Origin: Lysobacterales bacterium CG_4_10_14_3_um_filter_64_11
Lineage (GTDB): Bacteria; Pseudomonadota; Gammaproteobacteria; Xanthomonadales; Xanthomonadaceae
Length of the DNA: 18,803 bases
Reading direction: 5' to 3'
Assembly: GCA_002782905.1 (NCBI GenBank)
Contig: PFJA01000078.1
Location: 1-18,803, forward strand
Positions 1-7,584 of the stretch are shown in pieces. The notes beneath the pieces were generated by a model that saw only the letters and a list, made by a program, of their open reading frames with translations, searched no databases and was not told the DNA's origin. Position 1 is the stretch's first letter; every line of letters begins with the position of its first letter. Position numbers and translations under genes: made by a program.

Positions 1-52
1 CGCCGTCCAGACGCTGCGAATTGCCCAGTAGCGAGTACAGACGAACACTCAT
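1..52 (-). CDS. Start of a gene running off the left edge; possibly an MBL-fold metallo-hydrolase (partial)
   Basis: Only 17 codons are visible, reading MSVRLYSLLGNSQRLDG before the window edge. The ATG lies 13 bases after the ggt stop. A GAGGG ribosome-binding site at 63-67 overlaps the end of ggt, so the gene looks like the next cistron of the same minus-strand operon. The N-terminus resembles a group of MBL-fold (metallo-beta-lactamase superfamily) hydrolases that open with a short beta strand followed by GN-Q-LDGG. In xanthomonads such a gene often follows ggt. That identity rests on memory of a short motif and on synteny. No metal-binding motif is inside the window, so the product is tentative. 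Confidence 0.45.
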   Translation of the reverse strand, partial: MSVRLYSLLGNSQRLDG

Positions 53-65
53 CGCTGCGGCACCC

Positions 66-1793
66 TCACCGAAATATCGCAGCTTCGCCAGGAATTTCCT
101 GAACCGCGCCCTTGCCGACGCCACGCCAGCGGCCATCGCTGCCCGCCTGTACGCTGCCGTCGCCCTGATCCCACTCCACGATCTGCATGTTGCCCCAGGT
201 GCGTGGCTCAACGCTGACGTTATGTCCTTTCGCTTGCAACCCCTGAATTTCGACGTCACTCAGCGCGCCCGCTTCGGCCGAAATAACATCCGGCAAATAC
301 TGGTGGTGGTAGCGCGGCAGGTCGGTGGCCGCCTGCGCGCTGGAGCCATCCATCAATTCGAGCAGTCCCAACAGCACCATGGTGATGATGCGGCTACCAC
401 CGGGCGTGCCGATTGCCGTGACTTTGCCGTGGCCAATCAGGAAGCTGGGCGTCATCGACGACAGCGGCCGTTTGCCCGGCTCGATGGCATTGGCATCGTC
501 GCCGACCAATCCAAACGCATTGGGCACACCGGGCTTGACCGAGAAATCATCCATTTCGTTGTTCAGTAAAAAGCCGGTACCGGCAACAGCAAACGCGTTG
601 CCGTAGGGCAGGTTCACCGTCTGCGTGGTCGCTACCAGATTGCCTTCACCATCGATGATCGAGTAGTGCGTGGTTTCGACCCGTTCGCTGCCCTCACCCA
701 CGCCCGGCAACAGCACGCTCGGCGTGGCGTGGGTTGGGCTGATGCCCGCACGCAAGCCGGCCGCATAGTCGGCGCTGGTCAGCAACGTCACCGGCACCTT
801 GAAGAAATCCGGGTCGCCCAGATAAATCGAGCGATCCCGATAAGCGCGACGCATCGCCTCGGCAATCAGATGGATGCGCTCGACCCGGGTCATCGCCGGG
901 TAGTCGTACCCGGACAGCACATTGAATATTTCGGCCAATGCGACGCCGCCGGAAGACGGCGGCGGCACGGTAATCAGTTCATGGCCACGGTGCGTGATCC
1001 GGATCGGTTCGCGCTCCACGACGCGATAGTTGGCCAGGTCCGCTTCGCTCCAGATGCCACCCGCCTTGCGCACCCCGCTCACCAACCTGCGCGCCAAGGC
1101 TCCCCGATAAAACCCATCGGCACCGTGTTGCGCAAGCAATTGCAGGGTCCGCGCGTAGTCCGGGTTGCGCATGCGAGTGCCGGCCTTGGGCGCCTCGCCG
1201 CCCGGCAGAAACAGTTTGGCCGCTGCTGGCGAGCGCGCCAGCACCTCCTTGCGGAAACCGAGCATGGCAGCGTTCTTGCTGCTGAATATCCAGCCATCGT
1301 TGGCCAGCCGAATGGCCGGAGCCAATGATTGCGCCAGCGGTAGCCGTCCGTATTTTGTCGCCAGATGCACCAGCCCGGCAGGCAACCCCGGGATGGCCGC
1401 TGCAAGCGGCCCATTGACCGCCAGATCGCGGTTGGGGTTGCCTTGCGCGTCCAGATACATGTCGCGGCTTGCCGCCGCCGGCGCCTTTTCACGGGCATCG
1501 ATGAACACCTCGCGATCATCGTGCGCGATGTGCAGCAACATGAACGCGCCACCGCCAAGCCCGGAGCTTTCCGGCTCAACCAGGCCCAGAGTGGCACTGA
1601 CCGCAATCGCCGCATCGAACGCATTGCCACCCGCAGCCAGCACTTCCAGGCCGGCGTCGGTGGCCTGCGCGTTGGCGCTGGCGACCGCAACCTGGCGGGG
1701 CATCACGACCGACGCGATATCCCCTTCGGCGGCCGAAACGCCAAAGCTCAGCCAGATCAGGCCGAGCAACAGCCACTTTGCGTATCGCGTCAT
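66..1793 (-). CDS. ggt: Gamma-glutamyltransferase (glutathione hydrolase), periplasmic
   Basis: This enzyme removes the gamma-glutamyl group from glutathione and related compounds, by hydrolysis or transpeptidation, in the periplasm. It is made as a proenzyme that cleaves itself into a large and a small subunit. The chosen ATG at 1793 gives 575 residues beginning with a Sec signal peptide (MTRYAKWLLLGLIWLSFGVSA, cleavage near residue 21-22). It is preceded by GGAGAA at 1799-1804. An upstream in-frame start at 1874 would destroy the signal peptide. The self-cleavage site and N-terminal nucleophile is Thr374 in TTHYSIID (codon 672-674). PLSSM and PGGSRIIT, the gamma-glutamyl-binding and oxyanion elements, follow, and the lid region NNEMDDFS is present. 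Length is normal for the family. The start overlaps the ferredoxin stop as ATGA, implying translational coupling. The order coaD, ferredoxin, ggt also occurs in Pseudomonas. Confidence 0.96.
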   Translation of the reverse strand: MTRYAKWLLLGLIWLSFGVSAAEGDIASVVMPRQVAVASANAQATDAGLEVLAAGGNAFDAAIAVSATLGLVEPESSGLGGGAFMLLHIAHDDREVFIDAREKAPAAASRDMYLDAQGNPNRDLAVNGPLAAAIPGLPAGLVHLATKYGRLPLAQSLAPAIRLANDGWIFSSKNAAMLGFRKEVLARSPAAAKLFLPGGEAPKAGTRMRNPDYARTLQLLAQHGADGFYRGALARRLVSGVRKAGGIWSEADLANYRVVEREPIRITHRGHELITVPPPSSGGVALAEIFNVLSGYDYPAMTRVERIHLIAEAMRRAYRDRSIYLGDPDFFKVPVTLLTSADYAAGLRAGISPTHATPSVLLPGVGEGSERVETTHYSIIDGEGNLVATTQTVNLPYGNAFAVAGTGFLLNNEMDDFSVKPGVPNAFGLVGDDANAIEPGKRPLSSMTPSFLIGHGKVTAIGTPGGSRIITMVLLGLLELMDGSSAQAATDLPRYHHQYLPDVISAEAGALSDVEIQGLQAKGHNVSVEPRTWGNMQIVEWDQGDGSVQAGSDGRWRGVGKGAVQEIPGEAAIFR

Positions 1794-2044
1794 TGCGCTT
1801 CTCCAGTCAGTTGCCGGTACTTGTATTGCAGTTGCGCCGGCGTTTCCACGCACTCGGGATCCAGGTCGATGCATTCAACCGGGCACACCACCACACATTG
1901 CGGTTCGTCGAAATGACCCACGCATTGCGTGCAGCGCGTTGGCTCGATTTCGTAGATGACTTCGCCCTGGGTTATTGCGCCATTCGGGCAAGCCGGTTCA
2001 CAGACGTCACAATTGATGCACAACTCATTGATTTTCAGTGCCAC
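1790..2044 (-). CDS. yfhL: YfhL-family 2[4Fe-4S] ferredoxin
   Basis: A small cytoplasmic electron-transfer protein of 84 residues carrying two [4Fe-4S] clusters, of the YfhL / Allochromatium-type ferredoxin family. The first cluster motif is C9-x2-C12-x2-C15-x3-C19-P. The second is C38-x2-C41-x8-C50-x3-C54-P, with the long insertion between its second and third cysteines that marks this family. Two additional cysteines are at 58 and 65. The start codon is GTG; MALKI aligns with the usual family N-terminus, and no better in-frame start lies upstream. Its stop overlaps the ggt start by four bases. Electron partner unknown. The location beside coaD and ggt is conserved in Pseudomonas, where it is called fdx1. 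Confidence 0.95.
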   Translation of the reverse strand: MALKINELCINCDVCEPACPNGAITQGEVIYEIEPTRCTQCVGHFDEPQCVVVCPVECIDLDPECVETPAQLQYKYRQLTGEAQ

Positions 2045-2110
2045 TGCACACCATGCCTGTCAGATTTTACCGACCGGCGCGGAGCAAGGCGGTACCTTCG
2101 CTTCGCTCGG

Positions 2111-2208
2111 ACGCCGCAGGATGGGTAGAGCGCGGCGAAACCCATCATCACCCATGCCGTTGCAACTCGCCCGATGGGTTTCGCTGCGCTCTACCCATCC
2201 TGCGGCGT
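2111..2208. repeat. Near-perfect 36-bp inverted repeat (dispersed palindromic element)
   Basis: The left arm 2111-2146 and right arm 2173-2208 are reverse complements over 36 bases with one mismatch (position 2134). They are separated by a 26-base spacer. The core of the right arm reads GATGGGTTTCGCTGCGCTC followed by TACCCATCCTGCGGCGT. This word family is familiar as a multi-copy intergenic palindrome in many gammaproteobacterial genomes; that part is recollection. It occupies most of the 183 bases between the lipoprotein stop and the ferredoxin start and could fold into a very stable RNA hairpin, splitting or processing the operon transcript. Short open frames across it are artefacts of the repeat. 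Confidence 0.85.
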
Positions 2209-2227
2209 GTGCGGCAGCCGGCCCAGA

Positions 2228-2716
2228 TTATTTCAGCTCGTGCAATACAAAGACTGCCCCGGTGGGTTCCACCGCAGCGCGAACGCGCTCACCCTGCTCA
2301 GCACTGCCGATAAACAGAATGCGCACATCCTTCATGCTGTCAGCCGGCGCGCCGTCGAAAGCAGCTTCGATCAATTCCGCCATTTTTTCCGGGTCCGGCG
2401 AACCAAATGCCAGCATGTTGCCCGGCAACACCGTGCGCTGTACCACGTTCTGCACGTTCTCCAACTGGCGATCATATTCGCCGGCATCGATGCCCGTCTC
2501 TGACGCCGGCAGGAAGTACATGAACGGCGATTCGGTAACACCAGCGAGATTGCGCTTGACCACGTCGGTCATGTACATGCGCCAGGCCATGGAGTCGTTG
2601 TTGCTGGGCGCCACCAGCGGTGCCAGCACCTGCACTACCGGTGCTTGCTCTTTTTTGCAGGCGGTCAAGGACAGCAATCCCAGCGCCAGCATGAAATAAC
2701 GGATTTTAGTTGTCAT
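2228..2716 (-). CDS. Small lipoprotein of unknown function
   Basis: The product is 162 residues from the ATG at 2716, which has a good ribosome-binding site (AGGTGA about eight bases upstream). It opens with a lipoprotein signal peptide, MTTKIRYFMLALGLLSLTAC, whose lipobox LTAC puts the lipidated cysteine at residue 20. Lys at +2 predicts outer-membrane sorting rather than inner-membrane retention. The mature part is soluble and mixed alpha/beta with no motif I recognise. Its end, VRILFIGSAEQGERVRAAVEP, looks like a small Rossmann-like or ferredoxin-like half. It sits 38 bases after coaD on the same strand, between coaD and the ferredoxin, so it is probably cotranscribed. Existence is well supported; no function can be assigned. 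Confidence 0.85.
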   Translation of the reverse strand: MTTKIRYFMLALGLLSLTACKKEQAPVVQVLAPLVAPSNNDSMAWRMYMTDVVKRNLAGVTESPFMYFLPASETGIDAGEYDRQLENVQNVVQRTVLPGNMLAFGSPDPEKMAELIEAAFDGAPADSMKDVRILFIGSAEQGERVRAAVEPTGAVFVLHELK

Positions 2717-2754
2717 GGTTATCACCTCAGGGCTCAGGAACAAAATCAACGGCA

Positions 2755-3252
2755 TCAACTGCGCTGCCACTTCCTTTTCAGCGCGGACTGGACCTCCGGG
2801 TGCACGAAACCCGAGACATCCCCTCCCAGGCGGGCAATCTCACGCACCAACGAAGACGAAATGAAGCTGAACTGCTCGGCCGGAGTCAGAAACATGGTCT
2901 CCACCTCCGGGATCAGATGACGATTCATGCTGGCGAGCTGGAACTCATACTCGAAATCCGATACCGCGCGCAAGCCGCGCAGCAGCACCCCGCCACCGAC
3001 ATCGCGTACAAACTGGGCAAGCAGACAATCGAAACCGCGCACTTCAACATTGGCAAACCCGGCAACGGCAGACTGCGCCATGGCAATACGTTCAGCCAAG
3101 GTGAAACTCGGGCTTTTGCTGGAACTGTCGGCAACACCGATGATGATGCGATCGAACAGCAATGACGCACGGCTCACCAGATCGACATGGCCATTGGTGA
3201 TCGGGTCGAATGTCCCCGGATAAACCGCAATGCGCACATTGGCCTCACTCAT
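2755..3252 (-). CDS. coaD: Phosphopantetheine adenylyltransferase
   Basis: CoaD transfers AMP from ATP to 4'-phosphopantetheine to form dephospho-CoA, the penultimate step of coenzyme A synthesis, in the cytoplasm. The 165-residue product has the nucleotidyltransferase signature GTFDPITNGH at 13-22 (catalytic His22), the LRGLR substrate-binding segment at 91-95 and the C-terminal ISSSLVRE motif at 131-138. Length is close to the usual 160. The ATG at 3252 is chosen because MSEANVRIAVYPGTFD aligns with family N-termini. The much longer open frame upstream lies inside rsmD and is spurious. An AGGTGG site lies about 11 bases upstream. The start overlaps the 3' end of rsmD by eight bases, so translation is probably coupled. 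Confidence 0.97.
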   Translation of the reverse strand: MSEANVRIAVYPGTFDPITNGHVDLVSRASLLFDRIIIGVADSSSKSPSFTLAERIAMAQSAVAGFANVEVRGFDCLLAQFVRDVGGGVLLRGLRAVSDFEYEFQLASMNRHLIPEVETMFLTPAEQFSFISSSLVREIARLGGDVSGFVHPEVQSALKRKWQRS

Positions 3253-3856
3253 TTTTCGGATCCACCTGCCCTTCCCCTGAGCCAAGTGTAGCAGGGCTGG
3301 CAACACCCGCGGCATACAAGACGTGACGCATGTCGCGGGTATGGCCTTCGCGCAGCGCAAGCCACCGTGCCGGCACCGGATACGGTGTCGCGAGCGGTGA
3401 TTCGACGTGGATCCGGGCGTCATTCGCCAGCATCGGCAGCAGTGCAGGCAGCACCTGTGGCCACAGATTGTGCGCGAATGGCGGGTCGATGAAGACAATA
3501 TCGAATGGCGGCTGCGGCATTTGCAGCCAGTGCAGCGCATCGGCCTGAACCACGTCCACCTGCTCGGCGCGCAGCCGGGTTTTTGCCGCATTCAACCGCT
3601 GCACCAACGATGCATCGCGTTCCACCAGCAGCACGTGGCCGGCACCGCGCGAGGCCGCCTCGAACCCCAGCGCGCCGCTGCCCGCAAACAGATCAAGGCA
3701 ACGCGCGCCGGGCAGCCGCGGTTGCAACCAGTTGAACAAGGTTTCCCGCACCCGCTCCGGCGTCGGCCGCAACCCAGGCAGGTCGACGACATCGAGGCGC
3801 GAATTGCGCCAACTGCCAGCGATGATGCGCACCTTGCCTGGCGCCTGCGGGTTCAT
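3245..3856 (-). CDS. rsmD: 16S rRNA (guanine(966)-N(2))-methyltransferase RsmD
   Basis: RsmD methylates N2 of G966 in 16S rRNA using S-adenosylmethionine. The 203-residue product contains the N-terminal RIIAGSWR and RPTPERVRETLFNWL segments, the SAM-binding motif LDLFAGSGALG at 54-64 and the catalytic DPPF at 124-127, all typical. I chose ATG 3856; an in-frame GTG at 3874 would add six residues, and neither has a clear ribosome-binding site. It is divergent from ftsY, with 56 bases between the two starts, a common bacterial arrangement. The last codons overlap coaD. The C-terminus carries about 20 poorly conserved residues after YAAG. Confidence 0.96.
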   Translation of the reverse strand: MNPQAPGKVRIIAGSWRNSRLDVVDLPGLRPTPERVRETLFNWLQPRLPGARCLDLFAGSGALGFEAASRGAGHVLLVERDASLVQRLNAAKTRLRAEQVDVVQADALHWLQMPQPPFDIVFIDPPFAHNLWPQVLPALLPMLANDARIHVESPLATPYPVPARWLALREGHTRDMRHVLYAAGVASPATLGSGEGQVDPKNE

Positions 3857-3912
3857 CGGGTGGTTACTGCACACGGTGCTAACATGATCGCATCCTTGCC
3901 CCTGCCTGTGCC

Positions 3913-4932
3913 ATGTTCGGCTTTATCAAAAAATCCAAAACCATCCCGCCTGGCGAGGACCCGTCGTTGCCGGCAGCCGATCCCGCCAGCAGCGCGGCAG
4001 CGAGCTGGCGTGAGCGACTGCGTGGCAGCGGCATGGCCCGCGGCCTGTCGGCGCTGTTTGCCCGCAACCCGCGCCTCGATGACGCATTGCTGGATGATAT
4101 CGAAACCGCCTTGTTGCTGGCGGACGTCGGCGTGGCGGCGACGCAACACCTGATCGCCACGCTCGCCGACGGCTTGCAGCGGCGTGCCTACGCCGATCTC
4201 GCCGCCGTGCGGCTGGCACTGCGCCAGCATCTGATCGCGATGCTGGTACCGGTGGCGAAACCACTGCTCATCGAAAGCCGCCAGCGGCCATTCGTGATCC
4301 TGATGGTCGGCATCAATGGCGCCGGCAAAACCACCACCATCGGCAAGCTGGCGCATCGTTTTCAGCACCAGGGCCAGCGGGTGATGCTGGCAGCGGGTGA
4401 TACGTTTCGTGCGGCGGCGGTCGAGCAACTCAAGGTGTGGGGGGCACGCAACGACATACCGGTTACCGCGCAAACCCACGGCGCCGACCCGGCCGCAGTC
4501 ATTTTCGATGCCCTGCAGGCGGCCAAGGCACGCGATATCGACGTGTTGATTGCCGACACCGCCGGCCGCCTGCACACGCAAGCCGGCCTGATGGCCGAAT
4601 TGGGCAAGGTCCGGCGCGTCCTCGGCAAGCTCGATGACAGCGCCCCACACGAGGTGTTGATGGTGATCGACGGCACCACCGGCCAGAACGCGATCAGTCA
4701 ACTGCGGCAGTTTCAACAGGCGATCGGGGTGACCGGCCTGGTCATCAGCAAACTCGATGGCAGCGCCAAGGGTGGTGTGGTGTTTGCGTTGGCGCGCGAG
4801 TTCGGCTTGCCGGTGCGATTCATCGGCTTGGGCGAGCGCCTGGAAGATCTGCGCCCCTTCGATGCGCAGGCGTTTGTCGACGGATTGTTGCCTGAGACGC
4901 TTGCCGATCCTGGCGACCTTGGCGCGGACTGA
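3913..4932 (+). CDS. ftsY: Signal recognition particle receptor FtsY
   Basis: FtsY is the membrane-associated GTPase that docks SRP-ribosome-nascent-chain complexes at the SecYEG translocon. The 339-residue product has a short, only mildly charged N-terminal part (about 1-50), then the NG domain. G1 is GINGAGKTTT (133-142), the insertion-box region DTFRAAA is at 163-169, G3 is DTAGR (215-219), G4 is SKLDGSAKGG (279-288) and the closing loop GLGE is at 305-308. The long acidic A domain of E. coli FtsY (497 residues) is almost absent; the first residues, MFGFIKKSK, could be a membrane-binding element. No Shine-Dalgarno is evident before the ATG. The stop TGA is directly followed by the ATG of the AsmA-like gene. 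Confidence 0.97.
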   Translation: MFGFIKKSKTIPPGEDPSLPAADPASSAAASWRERLRGSGMARGLSALFARNPRLDDALLDDIETALLLADVGVAATQHLIATLADGLQRRAYADLAAVRLALRQHLIAMLVPVAKPLLIESRQRPFVILMVGINGAGKTTTIGKLAHRFQHQGQRVMLAAGDTFRAAAVEQLKVWGARNDIPVTAQTHGADPAAVIFDALQAAKARDIDVLIADTAGRLHTQAGLMAELGKVRRVLGKLDDSAPHEVLMVIDGTTGQNAISQLRQFQQAIGVTGLVISKLDGSAKGGVVFALAREFGLPVRFIGLGERLEDLRPFDAQAFVDGLLPETLADPGDLGAD

Positions 4933-5964
4933 ATGCGCGCTCGCAGCTGGTTGATCGCGCTGGCACTGATTGCCGCGCTCATCCTTGCCGCAATTTGGCT
5001 GCTCGGCCGCCTGCTGCAACCCGAGCGGCTGACGCCGATCTTGCTTGCCGCGATCGGTGAGGCCAGTGGACTGGCGCTCAGCGTCAGCGAACCGGCCGAT
5101 TATGGCTTGCGCCCGCAACCCCGCCTGCGTCTGCGCGGGGTGCGCGCAACCACGCCGGGCAGCAACGAGGTGCTGCTGGAAATCGGTATGCTCGACGTGG
5201 AGCTGCCATGGCAAACACTGTTTGGCGGGGAACCGGTGGTCAGCGCAGTCGCGATCGACGATGCACGCGTGCATGTTGCTGCGCTGCACACGTGGTTGCA
5301 GCAACGCCAGGCGAGCGCGCCGAGCACGTGGCCGACGCTGCAAAACGGCCTGCAAATCAGCAACAGCGTGGTCATTGGCGATCGCTGGCGAGTGCAGATC
5401 GATGCACTTGCCCTGTCGCGCTTTGCACTGGCGAAGGCAACAACATTGACGCTGACGGGGCATGTGCTGCGCGATACCCGCAACGGCGCAAGCGACTGGC
5501 CAGTGCGGCTGAACATCGACACCGTGATCAGCCGAGGCGATGCGGCCACGGTGTTCAAGCCATTGGCGCTCGCGCTGGATGCCCCCTCGCCCTTGCCCAC
5601 CCTGCACGCGCACGGCGAACTGACCATCGCCACGATGATGCAATTCTCGCTGACCGGCGAACTGGCGCGGTGGCCGGCACAATGGCCGGCGCTGCCGGGC
5701 ACCGACCCGGCTCTGGCGATGGCGTTTGTGGTTGCTGGCCGCGGCCCGGAACCACTGGCGATGGCATTGAGCGCAAGCCTTGAACAGGCAGCGACCCAGA
5801 TGCGGATCAACCTCGTCCCGGCACAGTTGCAAGCGTGGCTGGAAAGCGACCCGGCATCGCCATTGCCGCCACTCAGCGGCGAACTGCACGGCGAGCGCAT
5901 GGTGATCGACGGCAACGAACTGGAGGGCGTCGAGATTCGTATCCAAGCCGACGCAGAACCATGA
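4933..5964 (+). CDS. AsmA-like inner-membrane-anchored protein
   Basis: The 343-residue product has one N-terminal transmembrane helix (about residues 7-28, SWLIALALIAALILAAIWLL). A long periplasmic part of repeating amphipathic beta strands follows, as in AsmA/DUF748-type proteins linked to outer-membrane lipid homeostasis. The opening after the helix (PERLTPILLAAIGEASGLALSV) matches the start of an AsmA domain, and the length corresponds to a short single-domain member. The start abuts the ftsY stop. The end overlaps mutY as ATGA, so ftsY, this gene and mutY are probably cotranscribed and translationally coupled. The AsmA-like plus mutY arrangement is one I associate with xanthomonads. Precise substrate unknown. 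Confidence 0.8.
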   Translation: MRARSWLIALALIAALILAAIWLLGRLLQPERLTPILLAAIGEASGLALSVSEPADYGLRPQPRLRLRGVRATTPGSNEVLLEIGMLDVELPWQTLFGGEPVVSAVAIDDARVHVAALHTWLQQRQASAPSTWPTLQNGLQISNSVVIGDRWRVQIDALALSRFALAKATTLTLTGHVLRDTRNGASDWPVRLNIDTVISRGDAATVFKPLALALDAPSPLPTLHAHGELTIATMMQFSLTGELARWPAQWPALPGTDPALAMAFVVAGRGPEPLAMALSASLEQAATQMRINLVPAQLQAWLESDPASPLPPLSGELHGERMVIDGNELEGVEIRIQADAEP

Positions 5965-7004
5965 CCACGTTTGCCGCGCAATTATTGGCCTGGTTCGATC
6001 ACGCCGGTCGTCACGACCTGCCCTGGCAACATCCACGCAGCCCATACCGGGTATGGCTGGCTGAAGTGATGTTGCAGCAGACCCAGGTGCGCACGGTAAT
6101 TCCGTATTTCCAGCGGTTCACCACGGCGTTGCCGACCCTGCCAGCACTGGCGCGGGCACCGCTTGATGAGGTGCTGGCACTGTGGTCGGGGCTGGGTTAC
6201 TACAGCCGAGCGCGCAACCTGCATCGCGCCGCCAGCCTCTGCATGCAGCGCCATGGCGGTGAATTGCCGCACGATTTTACGCAACTGATTGACCTGCCCG
6301 GCATCGGCCGCAGTACCGCCGGCGCGATTCTGGCGCAAGCGCACGGTTTGCCGTTCGCGATTCTCGATGGCAATGTGCGCCGGGTATTGTGCCGCGTGCA
6401 TGGTGTCGATGGCTGGCCCGGTGCAAGCGCAACGCAACAGCAACTGTGGTCGCTGGCACAATCGCACCTGCCCACGGCCCGGCTGGCCGACTACACCCAG
6501 GCACAAATGGATCTCGGCGCCAGCGTCTGCACCCGCAGCAACCCGCGCTGCGGCGACTGCCCGCTGCGCACGCGCTGCGCAGCTCATCGCCAACAACGCA
6601 CGGCGGAACTACCGACACGGCGCAGCAAGCCGGCCTTGCCGCAGCGCGAAGCCTGCATGTTGCTGGTGCTCGATGAACAGCGTCGATTGCTGCTGCTGCG
6701 CCGACCGCCAACCGGGATATGGGGCTCGCTGTGGTCGTTGCCGCAGCTTGCCAGCCGCGCCGAGGGCGAGCAGTGGTTGGCAGGCATCGCGCAATCGTGC
6801 ACGCCGCCACAGCCACTCGGCGAACCCTTGCTGCACACCTTCAGCCATTTCCGCCTGCTTATTGCCCCATTGCACTGCGTGATGATGCAGGCAAAGCCCA
6901 TTGCAGGCGATAATCCGGATCTGCAATGGCGAAGCTTGGATTCGCTCTGCCAGATCGGCCTGCCCGCACCGGTGCGCCGCTTGATTTCGCGCTTGGCGGC
7001 ATGA
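5961..7004 (+). CDS. mutY: A/G-specific adenine glycosylase MutY
   Basis: MutY removes adenine mispaired with 8-oxoguanine, preventing G:C to T:A transversions. The 347-residue product has catalytic Glu35 in LAEVMLQQTQV, the helix-hairpin-helix LPGIGRSTAGAI (112-123) and catalytic Asp136 in AILDGNVRR. The [4Fe-4S] ligands are C190-x6-C197-x2-C200-x5-C206. The C-terminal NUDIX-like 8-oxoG recognition domain (about 230-347) includes FSHFRL at 294-299. Length matches E. coli MutY (350). The ATG at 5961 overlaps the AsmA-like stop. An in-frame upstream start at 5835 lies inside that gene and is rejected. yggX follows, as in E. coli. Confidence 0.97.
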   Translation: MTTFAAQLLAWFDHAGRHDLPWQHPRSPYRVWLAEVMLQQTQVRTVIPYFQRFTTALPTLPALARAPLDEVLALWSGLGYYSRARNLHRAASLCMQRHGGELPHDFTQLIDLPGIGRSTAGAILAQAHGLPFAILDGNVRRVLCRVHGVDGWPGASATQQQLWSLAQSHLPTARLADYTQAQMDLGASVCTRSNPRCGDCPLRTRCAAHRQQRTAELPTRRSKPALPQREACMLLVLDEQRRLLLLRRPPTGIWGSLWSLPQLASRAEGEQWLAGIAQSCTPPQPLGEPLLHTFSHFRLLIAPLHCVMMQAKPIAGDNPDLQWRSLDSLCQIGLPAPVRRLISRLAA

Positions 7005-7134
7005 CCCATTTCTCAAGGTACTGCGCGCAATTTGCGCGTAGATGTTTGCTCGCCGAGATCGCCAAGCGCATCATGCCAAGGGGTGGTCAAGACCTGCCTG
7101 GTGCGGCTTTTTTGTCACACACGCAGGATAGCCT

Positions 7135-7195
7135 CGCCAAGACGCCAAGAACGCCAAGGGGCGATCGATTCCTTGCCGTTGTTGGCGTCGTGGCG
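7135..7195. repeat. Imperfect 25-bp inverted repeat in the mutY-yggX gap
   Basis: Arms 7135-7159 and 7171-7195 are reverse complements at 22 of 25 positions around an 11-base loop. The left arm begins CGCCAAGACGCCAAGAACG. This CCAAGACGCCAAG word is one I recall as a dispersed intergenic repeat in proteobacteria. It fills part of the otherwise gene-free stretch 7005-7253. That stretch also holds a small palindrome at 7024-7038 just after mutY and the yggX ribosome-binding site at 7242-7247. The hairpin could attenuate or insulate mutY transcripts from yggX, but it is not followed by a T-run. Confidence 0.7.
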
Positions 7196-7253
7196 GCAGC
7201 TGAACTGCTTTGTACCCATACTCGCTTACAAGCCACTTTGCAGGAAGCCAATG

Positions 7254-7526
7254 ATGAGTCGCACCGTGTTTTGTGAAAAGCAGCAATGTGAAACCGAAGG
7301 ACTGGACTTCGTGCCATGGCCCGGCGCGATCGGCAAACGGGTGTTCGAGCATATCGGCAAGGCCGCTTGGGCACAGTGGCTGCAACACCAGACCATGCTG
7401 ATCAATGAAAACCGGCTGTCGCCACTCGATCCGAAGCACCGCGCCTTTCTCGAAAGCGAAATGCAAAAATATCTGTTTGACGGTGGCACCGAAGCGCCTG
7501 CGGGCTATACGCCGCCGGAAGCGTGA
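7254..7526 (+). CDS. yggX: Probable Fe(2+)-trafficking protein YggX
   Basis: A 90-residue cytoplasmic protein of the YggX family, linked to iron handling and protection of Fe-S clusters from oxidative damage. It starts MSRTVFCEKQQCE, with the conserved Cys7, contains the family core PGAIGKRVFEHI and AWAQWLQHQTMLINENRL, and ends GYTPPEA. Its length equals that of E. coli YggX. The ATG at 7254 is preferred over the adjacent ATG at 7251 because it gives the canonical N-terminus and sits six bases after AGGAAG (7242-7247). Neighbouring mutY encodes an Fe-S enzyme, and the mutY-yggX order is conserved in enterobacteria, but here a 249-base gap with an inverted repeat separates them. Confidence 0.97.
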   Translation: MSRTVFCEKQQCETEGLDFVPWPGAIGKRVFEHIGKAAWAQWLQHQTMLINENRLSPLDPKHRAFLESEMQKYLFDGGTEAPAGYTPPEA

Positions 7527-7584
7527 GCGCCAACGGCCGGTTATCGCTGTGTCGCAAACACACACTGCATCCGAAGGGATTTGC

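Noticed and set aside
3857..3912. Divergent promoters for rsmD and ftsY
   Set aside because: The 56-base gap must hold control signals, but no convincing -35/-10 pair with proper spacing could be found by eye.
3853..6045. Long minus-strand open frame (730 codons) across ftsY and the AsmA-like gene
   Set aside because: It is antisense to two clear genes, has a His/Gln/Arg-rich composition typical of GC-rich shadow frames, and shows no family motif.
7024..7038. CGCGCAA-T-TTGCGCG palindrome just after mutY as a terminator
   Set aside because: With a one-base centre, only about five pairs can form around a hairpin loop, and no T-run follows.
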